A DNA stretch of 64,000 nucleotides from Pseudomonadota bacterium (GTDB lineage: Bacteria; Pseudomonadota; Alphaproteobacteria; Rhizobiales; Beijerinckiaceae): NCBI GenBank assembly GCA_021813805.1, contig JAKAJL010000002.1, positions 88,143-152,142 on the forward strand. The letters run 5' to 3'. Each line of letters begins with the position of its first letter. Position 1 is the stretch's first letter. Positions 1-7,698 of this stretch are shown here, piece after piece. The notes beneath the pieces are model-generated. The model saw only the letters and a list, made by a program, of their open reading frames with translations. It did no database searches and had not been told where the DNA came from. The position numbers and the translations under genes were made by a program.

Positions 1-383
1 TGGCCGGGGCCGCGCCGCGCGGGGTTTTTGACCTCGCGCGCGACGTCTTGCGCAGCGGACTGGCCCTGTTGCTCCCGCCGCCCGCGCCGATAGCGGATTT
101 GGACGCGCCAGCCGCGTCGTCGGACGCCTGGACGCTGGCGGCGAAAAAACTCAGCGTCGTGGAGGCGCGCCGTTTGGAGCTTCTGCGCGCGACGCGGCTC
201 GCCCTTGCGCGCAAGGCCGGTCTCGCGCCCGGGCGGATCATCGGCGCGGAGGCCCTGGTCGCCATCGCCGTTTCGCCGCCCCGAAGCCTCGCCGAACTGG
301 TTGAAACCCACGGCGATCCCAGCGGGCTGCTGGCCCGTCACGGCCAATCCCTGATCGACGCGACCATCGCGGGGAATGGCTGA
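1..383 (+). CDS. HRDC-domain protein, C-terminal part (RecQ- or RNase D-like)
   Basis: The reading frame is open from the left edge of the window, so only the C-terminal ~127 residues are present; the TTG at 48 need not be the start. The last ~70 residues read like an HRDC helical domain: LRATRLALARKAGLAPG, then ALVAIAVSPPRSLAEL, then a glycine turn and a final helix ending in IDAT. HRDC domains end RecQ helicases and ribonuclease D, where they help bind nucleic acid. The catalytic part lies outside the window, so the two cannot be told apart. It ends 167 bp before the crotonase gene. Family-level call only. Confidence 0.5.
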   Translation, partial: AGAAPRGVFDLARDVLRSGLALLLPPPAPIADLDAPAASSDAWTLAAKKLSVVEARRLELLRATRLALARKAGLAPGRIIGAEALVAIAVSPPRSLAELVETHGDPSGLLARHGQSLIDATIAGNG

Positions 384-424
384 CTTTACACGCGGCAGGT
401 TGTATATCCTGTTGATTTTGTTCG

Positions 425-434
425 TGTTTAAACA
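425..434. promoter_or_regulatory. Palindrome TGTTTAAACA upstream of the RpfF-like gene
   Basis: A perfect 10-bp palindrome lies in the AT-richer 384-550 gap, about 115 bp before the crotonase start. The gap (around TTGTATATCC and GTTTAAAC) is the likely promoter region of that gene. No regulator family is identified. Confidence 0.25.
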
Positions 435-550
435 AAAAATCATGCCGGACGCCTTCGTTCGTTCGTTTCGTAACATTTCGGCGGGTTAACATTAAGTAAA
501 ATTTTCGAGGCGCGTTGTTCGCCGCGCCGCCCCATCGGAATGTTTGAGTC

Positions 551-1528
551 ATGACGCGATCGATCAGCCCTTCGTCCTTGCCGAACGCTCGTCCCGTGCC
601 GGGTCATGTCGCCCGCGCAACGGATTTCGGCGCCAATCGCGACAAGGCGTTGCCGCTGCCGCTCGAGTTTCTGATCAAGCCGCGCCAAACCTTGGACGTC
701 CGTTTCGATTCCGCGACCAAGACAGTCTGGTGTTCGATGCGGCACGAGAACAGCGTGAGTTGGACTCTGCCCCTGCTGCGCGAGCTCAACACGCTCAACG
801 GCGATATTCGCGCGCTTTACGCCGGCGCCAGTTTCGATGACCCCCCGATCAGGTTTTTCGTCGGCGGCTCCCTGCGTCCCGGCGTGTTCAACATGGGCGG
901 GGACCTGTCCTTCTTCCTCGATCGCGTCCGGGCGCGGGACGCGGAGGGGCTGCGGGCTTACGCCTATGCCTGCGTCGAGGCGATCTACAACAATTACAAT
1001 GGTTTCGATTCGCCGGTGGTGACCGTCGCCCTGCTGGAAGGCGACGCCTTGGGCGGGGGGCTGGAGGCGGCGCTGAGCTGCCAATATGTCATCGCCGAGC
1101 GCGGGGTCAATCTCGGCTTCCCCGAGGCGCTGTTCCACACTTTTCCCGGCATGGGCGCCTATAGCCTGGTGTCGCGGCGCCTCGACGCGTCACGCGCGGA
1201 AAAACTGATTCTGGGCGGGCGCGTATACAAGTCCGAGGATTTCCACGAGATGGGTCTGGTCGACGTCCTGGTTGAAAAGGGCGAGGGGCGCGCGCGCGTG
1301 GACGCCTTCATCGAAGAGAACTCCCGGCGCCATGGCTTGCTCGGGGCGATGGGCAAGGTGCGCCGCCGCGTCGCGCCGCTCACGCTGGGGGAGCTGCGGG
1401 ACATCACCGACATCTGGGTCGCATCAGTGATGGGACTCGCGCCGATCAATCTGCGCAAGATGGAAATGCTGGCCTTGTCGCAGGACCGGCTGTTCAGGCA
1501 AACCGCGAGCGAGAGATTCGCGCCGTGA
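551..1528 (+). CDS. rpfF: RpfF-like crotonase, putative DSF (cis-2-enoic acid) synthase
   Basis: A 325-residue crotonase-fold protein. The match is to the RpfF/DSF-synthase branch rather than general enoyl-CoA hydratases: NMGGDLSFF near residue 114, LRAYAYACVEA near 134, EGDALGGGLEAALSC at 163-177 and LGFPEALFHTFPGMGAYS at 188-205. The two glutamates that catalyse thioester cleavage and dehydration in Xanthomonas RpfF (E141 and E161 there) correspond to E172 and E192, with the same 20-residue spacing. In that family the enzyme acts on 3-hydroxyacyl-ACP to make a cis-2-unsaturated fatty-acid signal. No rpfC/rpfG-type receptor gene adjoins it, so signalling is inferred. The start is weakly supported because no strong ribosome-binding site precedes 551. 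The ~30-residue N-terminal extension resembles nothing recognised. Confidence 0.8.
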   Translation: MTRSISPSSLPNARPVPGHVARATDFGANRDKALPLPLEFLIKPRQTLDVRFDSATKTVWCSMRHENSVSWTLPLLRELNTLNGDIRALYAGASFDDPPIRFFVGGSLRPGVFNMGGDLSFFLDRVRARDAEGLRAYAYACVEAIYNNYNGFDSPVVTVALLEGDALGGGLEAALSCQYVIAERGVNLGFPEALFHTFPGMGAYSLVSRRLDASRAEKLILGGRVYKSEDFHEMGLVDVLVEKGEGRARVDAFIEENSRRHGLLGAMGKVRRRVAPLTLGELRDITDIWVASVMGLAPINLRKMEMLALSQDRLFRQTASERFAP

Positions 1529-1593
1529 GGCTCATCGCTTGTTCCGGGTCGCCGACGTCTGGAGGGTAAAAGCCGGAGCCTTTCGCACGAAAA

Positions 1594-1626
1594 AGCCTTC
1601 CGCGACTGACCGGATCGCGGAAGGCT
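1594..1626 (-). terminator. Perfect 12-bp stem-loop with a T-tract on the minus strand
   Basis: AGCCTTCCGCGA at 1594-1605 pairs with TCGCGGAAGGCT at 1615-1626 across a 9-base loop. Read on the minus strand the stem is followed by TTTTTCG, as in an intrinsic terminator. It could end transcripts from the small ORF at 1778-1861, and on the plus strand it may still slow transcription past the crotonase gene. Confidence 0.6.
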
Positions 1627-1654
1627 CTGCGCGTGTCGCCCGAGAGGCTAGAAG

Positions 1655-1721
1655 GGCCCGGAGCGCGGGAGCGAGGAGGGAAGGAGGAAGGAGCTTTCCC
1701 CCGCTCCCGCGCGTCCGGGCC
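1655..1721. repeat. Long imperfect GC-rich inverted repeat
   Basis: About 19 bases at 1655-1673 (start GGCCCGGAGCGCGG) are complementary to 1702-1721 with one extra base, separated by ~28 purine-rich bases. It sits between the terminator-like stem and the small ORF in the ~600-bp gap after the crotonase gene. It could be part of an untranslated RNA. The larger frames here have poor composition and were not called. Confidence 0.45.
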
Positions 1722-1777
1722 GGGACGATCGGCGGCCCGGCGCCGCCCCCATACGGCGCCGGCGAACCCGGCAAAAT

Positions 1778-1861
1778 TTACCAGCAGATCGCAAGAATTC
1801 CCGCGATGAAAGCGAGGGCGGAGAAAACAGACGCGATTTCAGCCTTGAGCATGGTCGTCAT
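1778..1861 (-). CDS. Small 27-residue hydrophobic membrane peptide
   Basis: ATG at 1861 (minus strand) follows a GGGGGG ribosome-binding sequence by seven bases and reads MTTMLKAEIASVFSAL then AFIAGILAICW, with a TAA at 1778. A short charged N-terminus precedes one ~18-residue membrane segment. Very small proteins that begin with a Lys-Ala-Glu segment and have one membrane helix are, as far as I recall, common in Hyphomicrobiales and usually missed by gene callers. Function is unknown. The strong ribosome-binding site, the fitting terminator-like stem downstream and the hydrophobic pattern are the support. Confidence 0.5.
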   Translation of the reverse strand: MTTMLKAEIASVFSALAFIAGILAICW

Positions 1862-1964
1862 GGTTGGCCCCCCACAAGATCACGATGTCATTCACTGCAA
1901 GACTTCAATCGCGCTATCCTCGATTTCGATCCTGCGATGATGAACAGAGTGTAAATTTGATCAC

Positions 1965-1976
1965 TTGTTCGAACAA
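1965..1976. promoter_or_regulatory. Perfect 12-bp palindrome TTGTTCGAACAA
   Basis: Lies between the small minus-strand ORF and the TetR-family gene, ~150 bp before the latter, beside a TGATCA palindrome (1958-1963). It is a candidate operator for either gene. It does not match the direct-repeat LexA box (GTTC-N7-GTTC) of alphaproteobacteria. Confidence 0.3.
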
Positions 1977-2127
1977 TTCCAAATGACGGGCAGTCGCGCC
2001 CGAACTCTGGGCATTCTTGCGATTTTTGCCCAAGCGGAAGGCGCCCGCGTGTTTCCCGTCGCGCAGGCGTTGAAACGCGGCGCGTCTCGGCGCTTTAATG
2101 GCGTGTGGAGTCGGGCAGGGGACGAGC

Positions 2128-2793
2128 ATGGGCGCCGAGGGCGGCTTTTGCAGGCGGCGCGCCGAAAAAGGGCGAAGCTATCATCACGGTCGATTGCGCG
2201 AGGCGCTGCTCGCGGCCGCCCGCGCCCTGATCTCCGAGCGCGGTCCAGCCGGTTTCACTCTCGCGGAGGCCGCCAAAAGGGTCGGCGTCACCGGCGCCGC
2301 GCCCTATCGCCATTTCGCCGACCGCGACGCCCTGATCGCCGAACTGGCGAAGGACGGTTTCGGACATTTCAACGAGAAGCTGTCGCGCGCCTGGGACGGC
2401 GGCCGGCCCGACGCCGTTTCCGCTCTGCGCCGGCGCGGCGCGGCCTATCTCGCTTTCGCGCGGGAGGAGCCCGGCCTCTACAAGGCGATGTTCGGCGACG
2501 CCGGGGCGCTGGCGCGTCAAAGCGGCGACAGGGCCGGCCAGACCGCCTTCGACGATCTGCTGCGCACCACAGTCGCCGTGCTGCGCCAGTTTCATGCGCC
2601 GGAGCAGGGGGCCCGCGCGCTGGCGCTGCAGATCTGGGCGACGACCCATGGAATCGCCGACCTCATGCTTGCAGGCCATTTCGGCGAAAGCCTCGATCAG
2701 CCGCAGGCGCTGCTCGAAGACTCGGTCTCGGCGCTGATCGAGGGCGCTGTGCGCAAGGCTCTGGGCGTCGCCCCGATCATGCCGCCGCCGTGA
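2128..2793 (+). CDS. TetR/AcrR-family transcriptional regulator
   Basis: A 221-residue regulator. The N-terminal region (~20-75) has the TetR helix-turn-helix pattern: HHGRLREALLAAARALI, FTLAEAAKRVGVT and YRHFADRDALIAELA. The C-terminal half (LYKAMFGDAG, ALQIWATTHGIADLMLAGHFG) resembles the WHG-type ligand domain (TetR_C_33). ATG 2128 is preferred over the in-frame ATG 2098 because AGGGG lies just upstream. The ligand is unknown. The next gene downstream on the same strand is a DUF2852 protein, with a strong palindrome between them that may be this regulator's operator. Confidence 0.85.
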   Translation: MGAEGGFCRRRAEKGRSYHHGRLREALLAAARALISERGPAGFTLAEAAKRVGVTGAAPYRHFADRDALIAELAKDGFGHFNEKLSRAWDGGRPDAVSALRRRGAAYLAFAREEPGLYKAMFGDAGALARQSGDRAGQTAFDDLLRTTVAVLRQFHAPEQGARALALQIWATTHGIADLMLAGHFGESLDQPQALLEDSVSALIEGAVRKALGVAPIMPPP

Positions 2794-2831
2794 TCGCGAA
2801 AATTTGCATTCGCGCCTCTGGCGCGCCACGC

Positions 2832-2856
2832 ATGTAAATGTATATAACATTCACAT
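2832..2856. promoter_or_regulatory. 25-bp near-perfect palindrome, candidate TetR-type operator
   Basis: Arms ATGT-a-AATGT (2832-2841) and ACATT-c-ACAT (2847-2856) flank ATATA; only one position pair breaks the symmetry. The length and alternating half-site pattern recall AcrR/TetR operators. It overlaps a TATAAC -10-like hexamer and lies 39 bp after the TetR gene and 110 bp before the DUF2852 start. Confidence 0.5.
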
Positions 2857-2966
2857 CGCTCGCCGCGTCGGCTGGTATGGTGCGAATTCCTGCGGACTTC
2901 TTGTTGCGCCGGCGTTTTCGCCGATCTCGAAGCGATCTTGTGGAAACTGTATGAATGGAGCCTCTC

Positions 2967-3467
2967 ATGGGTTGTTCACATCATCATGTTGGCGCGATCG
3001 ACGGCCATCGCCGCTGCCTGCGCTGGAAGCCGATGGAAATCGCGGCGATCGTCCTCGGCTTCGTCGTCTTCTGGCCGATCGGGCTCGCCTTGCTGGGCTG
3101 GAAGGTCTACCAGAGCAAAACCCGCTACCGGGGCGATTTCGGCGATTTCGCCCGGGAAAAATGGGGCGAATTCGAAAGGCGCAGCGGACTTGGCGGCGCA
3201 TTCGGCGGCATGTCGCGCGATTTCGCCGGCGGCTGGCGTACGAGCGGCAATGCGGCCTTCGACGAATGGCGCAAGGCGGAGTTGGAGCGGCTTGAGGAAG
3301 AACGCCGCAGGATCCACGAGGCGGAACAGGCTTTCTACGATTATCTCGAAGGGCTGCGCCGCGCCAAGGATCGCGAGGATTTCGAGCGCTTCATGGCGAG
3401 CCGCGCGACGCGGACGCCCGAAAATCGCGCGCCAGAAAATCGTGCGTCTGGCGCCGGAAACGCCTGA
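2967..3467 (+). CDS. DUF2852 family membrane-anchored protein
   Basis: 166 residues from ATG 2967; an in-frame ATG at 2955 overlaps the GGAG ribosome-binding site that serves 2967. The protein starts with a His-rich segment (CSHHHVGAIDGH). One membrane helix follows (MEIAAIVLGFVVFWPIGLALLGW), introduced by the W-x-P-x-E signature typical of DUF2852. The rest is a charged soluble tail with a Glu/Arg-rich, coiled-coil-like stretch (KAELERLEEERRRIHEAE) and a final FERFMASR motif. The family is largely alphaproteobacterial and has no known function. Confidence 0.75.
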   Translation: MGCSHHHVGAIDGHRRCLRWKPMEIAAIVLGFVVFWPIGLALLGWKVYQSKTRYRGDFGDFAREKWGEFERRSGLGGAFGGMSRDFAGGWRTSGNAAFDEWRKAELERLEEERRRIHEAEQAFYDYLEGLRRAKDREDFERFMASRATRTPENRAPENRASGAGNA

Positions 3468-3613
3468 TCGGCGACCGGCGCCGTGAAAAGCGGCCGCGAT
3501 ATGAAGGGCTCGGGGACGGATGGGCGTCATCTTCAGGTTACGGTTCAAAGAATTTTAGCCGTTAACCATCTTGCTTGAGGGGAGATTAACGCTGGCGCCG
3601 CAGGAATCGCGCC

Positions 3614-4606
3614 ATGGCGCGTCGCGGTTTATCTCTCTTCCTGCTCGTCGTCGGGCTCGCCGGCCTTGCCGGCTGCTCGAAATTCGGGAGCGCCCAGCGC
3701 CCGGCCTGGCGCAAGCAGGCCGAAGAAGCCTGTTTCGCCCGCCGTCTCGTCGCTCTCAGCCCCTATGTCCAGCCGGCGTCCCATGACATCGACGGCCCTT
3801 CGATATGCGGACTGACCCGGCCGCTGAAGGTGACGGCGCTGCAGAACGGCGCTGTGATGTTCAACTCGACCCAGACGCTCGACTGTTCGATGGTGGCGGA
3901 GCTGAACGACTGGCTGGCCACGGTGGTCCAGCCCACGGCTCTGGCGCGCTTTGGCCAGAATGTCGTCGAGATCGACTCGATGGGCTCGTACAATTGCCGA
4001 TCGATCAATCACCAGTTCGGGGCGCGGCTGTCCGAGCATTCCTTCGGCAACGCCATCGACATCGGCGGCTATCGCCTCGCCGACGGCCGCAGGATTACCT
4101 ATGTCCATGACTGGACCCGCGGCGATCCGCAGACCCAGGCCTTCCTGCGCGATCTCCACGGCGGCGCCTGCGACCGATTCACCACCGTGCTGAGCCCCGG
4201 CGCCAATCCGTTCCATTACAATCACATGCACGTCGATTTGGCGATGCACGGCATGCGCTCGACCGGCCCGCGCCATGTCTGCCGTCCCGCGCCTCGGAAC
4301 ACGATCGCGCCCCAACCCCATGACAATCTGCCCGAGACGCCGGATTTCGACGACGATCTCGACATCGCCCAAGCCGGCGCGCCGCCCGCGCGCCCGGCTC
4401 TCGCGACCAGCGGCCAGAGCGTCGCGGTCGCCGCCGCGCCCGACATGATCCGCCGGCCGCCGCCGCGCCCGCCCCAGCCGCTGACCCTCCACGCCGAATT
4501 GCGCTCCGCCGACAACTTGCCGCCACGCCGCCAGCCGCGCGGCGCCATGCGCGAGGACGGCGCCTATGCGCCCGAGGGCGCGCCGTCCGATTTCGATTTG
4601 CATTAG
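3614..4606 (+). CDS. Extensin-like C-terminal domain lipoprotein (M15-like fold)
   Basis: 330 residues. The signal peptide ends in a lipobox (LAGC, Cys21), so the mature protein should be an outer- or periplasm-facing lipoprotein. Residues ~35-215 match the bacterial extensin-like domain (PF06904). Metal-ligand-like residues sit at SEHSFGNAIDIGG (H142, D149) and YNHMHVDL (H204/H206, D208), the pattern shared with M15 peptidoglycan DD-peptidases. Cysteines in the domain could form disulfides. The last ~110 residues are a Pro/Ala/Arg-rich low-complexity tail. A role in cell-wall remodelling is inferred from the fold. Confidence 0.75.
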   Translation: MARRGLSLFLLVVGLAGLAGCSKFGSAQRPAWRKQAEEACFARRLVALSPYVQPASHDIDGPSICGLTRPLKVTALQNGAVMFNSTQTLDCSMVAELNDWLATVVQPTALARFGQNVVEIDSMGSYNCRSINHQFGARLSEHSFGNAIDIGGYRLADGRRITYVHDWTRGDPQTQAFLRDLHGGACDRFTTVLSPGANPFHYNHMHVDLAMHGMRSTGPRHVCRPAPRNTIAPQPHDNLPETPDFDDDLDIAQAGAPPARPALATSGQSVAVAAAPDMIRRPPPRPPQPLTLHAELRSADNLPPRRQPRGAMREDGAYAPEGAPSDFDLH

Positions 4607-4777
4607 CGGAAGTCCGGAGCCCGGCGCGCGTAAACCTGGCGACAACCTTAACAGGCGTTCGGGCTTTCCCGGAATTCCGGTTAACAGCGTCGCGAGAACC
4701 GCCGCGTATAAGATGTTTCACAACAGCCGGAGGCCAGAGAATGCCCGCCCGATAAGCCAGTCAGGGACGAGTCCGAG

Positions 4778-4939
4778 ATGAAGAATTTCATGACGAGATT
4801 TGTGGATGACCGGTCCGGCGCCACCGCGGTCGAATACACATTGCTCGCCGTCATGATCGCATTGGCGATCATCGTCGGCCTGCAGAACTTCGGCAGCGCG
4901 CTGAACGGTGAGTTCAACGCGGTCGCCCGCGATTTCTGA
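4778..4939 (+). CDS. flp: Flp/Fap-type pilin subunit
   Basis: A 53-residue ORF. It has a short leader, the pilin signature SGATAVEYTLLAVMIALAII (note the ATAVEY motif) and one long hydrophobic helix, then FGSALNGEFNAVARDF. This is the standard layout of Flp pilins exported by Tad systems and processed by a TadV/CpaA prepilin peptidase, which cuts before the hydrophobic helix. No tadABC or cpaA gene lies nearby; other Tad-type genes in this window are ~43 kb away. It stands alone between the extensin-like lipoprotein and a minus-strand DUF2158 gene. Confidence 0.8.
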   Translation: MKNFMTRFVDDRSGATAVEYTLLAVMIALAIIVGLQNFGSALNGEFNAVARDF

Positions 4940-5046
4940 AGGCGTCCCCCGCCGCCGTCGCGCCAAAAGCGGCGCTCCTGCCGGAAGACAGCTCTTGTTC
5001 CCGGGCGGTTCGTCGCGACGCCGCCAGATTGTGGATGATCGCGCGC

Positions 5047-5244
5047 TCAGTCTTCGTCGTCGAAATCCTCCTCGTCGTCGAACGCGATCAGAGCCAGGCA
5101 GACGACGGGAATGGTCGCGGCGCGCATGGCGTCGTCGTTTTCCGCATACCAGATTACGTCAACCTGATCCTTGGTCTGGCGGACGACGGTCATCGCGCGC
5201 CCGCCGGATTTCAATTGCACGACCTCGCCGGGTTTGAAGTCCAT
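5047..5244 (-). CDS. DUF2158 (YodC-like) small protein
   Basis: 65 residues. It begins MDFKPGEVVQLKSGGRAMTV, the conserved DUF2158 opening (G-x-V-V-x-L-K-S-G-G-x-x-M-T-V). It continues to an acidic C-terminus (FDDEEDFDDED), longer and more acidic than usual. The family is probably a small SH3-like barrel and has no established function. It lies 51 bp after hemF on the same strand and could be cotranscribed. Confidence 0.75.
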   Translation of the reverse strand: MDFKPGEVVQLKSGGRAMTVVRQTKDQVDVIWYAENDDAMRAATIPVVCLALIAFDDEEDFDDED

Positions 5245-5295
5245 GGCGTCCTCTTTGCTTCGGGCAGGGGAAGGGCGCGCCGAATCCAGCCGCCC

Positions 5296-6204
5296 TCACG
5301 GCCATTTCACAATGGGCGGCATGGATGACAAAATCGAGTCGATATTTCCGCCGGTTTTCAGACCGAAGATCGTGCCCCGGTCGTAGAGCAGATTGAATTC
5401 GACATAGCGGCCGCGCCGCACCAGTTGCTCCTCGCGCTGGGCGTTGGTCCATTCGCGGGCCATGTTGGCCTCGACCAGCCGCGGATAAATGTCGAGAAAG
5501 GTCTCGCCCACCGAGCGGGTAAAAGCGAAGGCCGGCTCGAAGGCGTCGCCGCCGGCTTCGAGATGATCGTAGAAAATGCCGCCGATCCCGCGCGGCTCGT
5601 TGCGGTGCTTGAGGAAGAAATAATCGTCGCACCAGGCCTTGAGGCGCGGATAGTCGGCGACCGAGTGGCCTTCGCAGGCCTTCTCCATCGCGGCGTGGAA
5701 GGCGATCGAATCGGGGTCGTCCTGGGTGCGGCGCGCGTCGAGAACGGGGGTAAGGTCGGCTCCGCCGCCGAACCAGGCGCGCGTAGTGACCACCATTCGC
5801 GTGTTCATGTGGACGGCCGGAACATTCGGACTCCAGGGATGCGCGATGAGGGAAATCCCCGCCGCCCAAAAGCGCGGGTCGGTCTCGGCGCCGGGAATCT
5901 GCCGGGCGAATTCGGGCGCGAAAGTTCCATGGACGGCGGAGCAATGGACGCCAGCCTTTTCGAACAGCCGACCCTTGAGCAGGCCCATCCGGCCGCCGCC
6001 GCCGGGTGCGCCGTCGTGGTTGGCCCGCTCCCACGGCGTCAGGGCGAAGCGCCCCGGTTCCGCGCCGGGTTCGGCGAAGGCGGCGTCCTCGCGCCGCTCA
6101 AGAGCCTCGAAAGCCGAGACGATCCGTCCCTGGAGCGAATCGAACCATTCCACCGCCGCGCGCTTGCGCACGTCCAGAATCGTGTCGTGCAAGGGTTCCG
6201 TCAC
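5296..6204 (-). CDS. hemF: Oxygen-dependent coproporphyrinogen III oxidase
   Basis: 302 residues, full length for HemF. It converts coproporphyrinogen III to protoporphyrinogen IX with O2, a late step of heme and chlorophyll synthesis, in the cytoplasm. Recognisable blocks: [57 protein letters not shown], and the end [21 protein letters not shown]. The start is a GTG at 6204 overlapping the stop of trmL (GTGA), so translation is probably coupled. The oxygen-dependent enzyme implies an aerobic or facultative life. Confidence 0.93.
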   Translation of the reverse strand: MTEPLHDTILDVRKRAAVEWFDSLQGRIVSAFEALERREDAAFAEPGAEPGRFALTPWERANHDGAPGGGGRMGLLKGRLFEKAGVHCSAVHGTFAPEFARQIPGAETDPRFWAAGISLIAHPWSPNVPAVHMNTRMVVTTRAWFGGGADLTPVLDARRTQDDPDSIAFHAAMEKACEGHSVADYPRLKAWCDDYFFLKHRNEPRGIGGIFYDHLEAGGDAFEPAFAFTRSVGETFLDIYPRLVEANMAREWTNAQREEQLVRRGRYVEFNLLYDRGTIFGLKTGGNIDSILSSMPPIVKWP

Positions 6205-6704
6205 GAAAACTCTCCTTCAGCCCCCTGTTCGGCGAATCCGCCGGTCTGGCGCAGAGCTTCCCCCAAAACCATGGCCGCCGCCACCGCGACATTGAGGGAA
6301 CGCATTTTCGGCCGCATCGGGATGCGCAGGGCCGCATCCGCCGCCGCGTGGACTTCCTCCGGGACGCCCGCGGATTCGCGCCCGACCATGATGACGTCGC
6401 CGGGGCGAAAGGCGAAATCGACATAGGAGATCCCGCCGCGGGTCGAGAGCAGGACCAGCCTGCGGCGACTTGTCGCACGCCATTCGCCGAATGCGCGCCA
6501 TGAGGCGTGGCGCGCCAGCCGGACATGGTCGAGATAGTCGAGCCCAGCGCGGCGGAAATGGCGGTCGGAGGTCGGAAAGGCGGCCGGTTCGATCAAGGCG
6601 GCGTCCACGCCGAGGCAGGCGCAGAGGCGCAACATGGTTCCGGCGTTCTGCGGGATTTCCGGCTGGAAGAGGGCCAAAGTGAGCGAGAAGTCGGTCGAGG
6701 GCAT
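6201..6704 (-). CDS. trmL: tRNA (cytidine(34)-2'-O)-methyltransferase
   Basis: A 167-residue SPOUT-class methyltransferase that modifies the wobble base of certain leucine tRNAs using SAM. It has [20 protein letters not shown] at the start and the C-terminal trefoil-knot motifs ([33 protein letters not shown]). The ATG at 6704 is preferred over the upstream frame to 6860 because family members begin just before the [11 protein letters not shown] block. It heads the trmL-hemF pair. Confidence 0.88.
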   Translation of the reverse strand: MPSTDFSLTLALFQPEIPQNAGTMLRLCACLGVDAALIEPAAFPTSDRHFRRAGLDYLDHVRLARHASWRAFGEWRATSRRRLVLLSTRGGISYVDFAFRPGDVIMVGRESAGVPEEVHAAADAALRIPMRPKMRSLNVAVAAAMVLGEALRQTGGFAEQGAEGEFS

Positions 6705-7123
6705 GAGACTCTTTGGCGCAGCGCCGGCGTGGGACGAGCGGCCTCGGGGACGAAGCCGGCCGTGAAGCCGCAAAACCAGAGTCCCCGCCGCGACGAACGG
6801 TTCTGAACGGGACGGCGCGGTGCGCTCCAGCGGGGCCGAACCGGCGAATTGGCCGCGCATTCCCGGACCTTAACCATGACCTGGTCTATGGACAATAGGA
6901 CGGAAAGGCGCCAAAAACGCGCCTGCATATCCGGGTCCGCATTCCGCCACATTGCGCCGCGCGCTCCTCACGCCCGGCGTGACGGGCAGTCCCGGTGAGG
7001 AAATTCATCGCCGCACGCCCGACGATTCGTTCGCCGGCGCGCGAAACCTACGGTTTTGACCTTCTTCGCGGAGCGAAAAGTCCGCTCAACGGAGGCCAAG
7101 CCGCCAACGTACGGGGAAAGAAC
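6705..7123. other. Divergent intergenic region trmL/petA
   Basis: 419 bp between the trmL start and the preferred petA start. It should hold the promoters of both operons. Two stretches with in-frame extensions of the two genes occur, but they do not look like family sequence. I see no strong operator or small ORF. Confidence 0.4.
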
Positions 7124-7642
7124 TTGGCCAGCGCATCGACGGTCGAACCGACACGCAGAGACTTTCTTTTCATCGCCACCGGCGCGATGGCCGCCGTGGG
7201 CGCGGCCGCCGTGGTGTGGCCGCTGATTAACCAGATGAGCCCCGACGCCTCGACCCTGGCGATGGCTTCCACCGAGGTCGATATCGGCTCGATCCCGGTC
7301 GGCCAGATCGTCACCATCAAATGGCGCGGCAAGCCGGTGTTCATCAGCCACCGCAGCCCGAAAGAGATCGAAGAGGCGCAGAATGTCGATGTGGCGACCC
7401 TGCGCGATCCGCAGCCCGATTCGGCGCGGGTGAAAAAGCCGGAATGGCTGATCGTGATCGGCGTCTGCACCCATCTCGGCTGCATTCCGCTCGGCCACCA
7501 GGGCGATTACAACGGCTGGTTCTGCCCCTGCCACGGTTCGGTCTACGACACCTCCGGCCGCATCCGCAAAGGTCCGGCGCCGCTCAATCTCGCGGTTCCG
7601 GAATACAGCTTCCTGACCGACACCAAAGTCAAAATCGGCTGA
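7124..7642 (+). CDS. petA: Ubiquinol-cytochrome c reductase Rieske iron-sulfur subunit
   Basis: 172 residues from TTG 7124, preceded by GGGGA at good spacing; the alternative 6995 start adds 43 residues unlike the family. A twin-arginine signal (TRRDF) and one membrane helix ([18 protein letters not shown]) anchor the protein. The 2Fe-2S ligands are in CTHLGC (C115, H117, C120) and CPCHG (C134, C136, H137). It transfers electrons from ubiquinol to cytochrome c1 in the bc1 complex. First gene of petABC. Confidence 0.92.
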   Translation: MASASTVEPTRRDFLFIATGAMAAVGAAAVVWPLINQMSPDASTLAMASTEVDIGSIPVGQIVTIKWRGKPVFISHRSPKEIEEAQNVDVATLRDPQPDSARVKKPEWLIVIGVCTHLGCIPLGHQGDYNGWFCPCHGSVYDTSGRIRKGPAPLNLAVPEYSFLTDTKVKIG

Positions 7643-7698
7643 TCCCGGCCTCGCCGAACCCTTCCGCCTGTCCCAACGAATTTGCAAAGAGATTCCAG

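Noticed and set aside
1539..1940. Plus-strand ORF of 133 codons after the crotonase gene
   Set aside because: Arg/Ala-rich reading of hairpin-containing sequence with no family resemblance; it overlaps the terminator and the opposite-strand small ORF.
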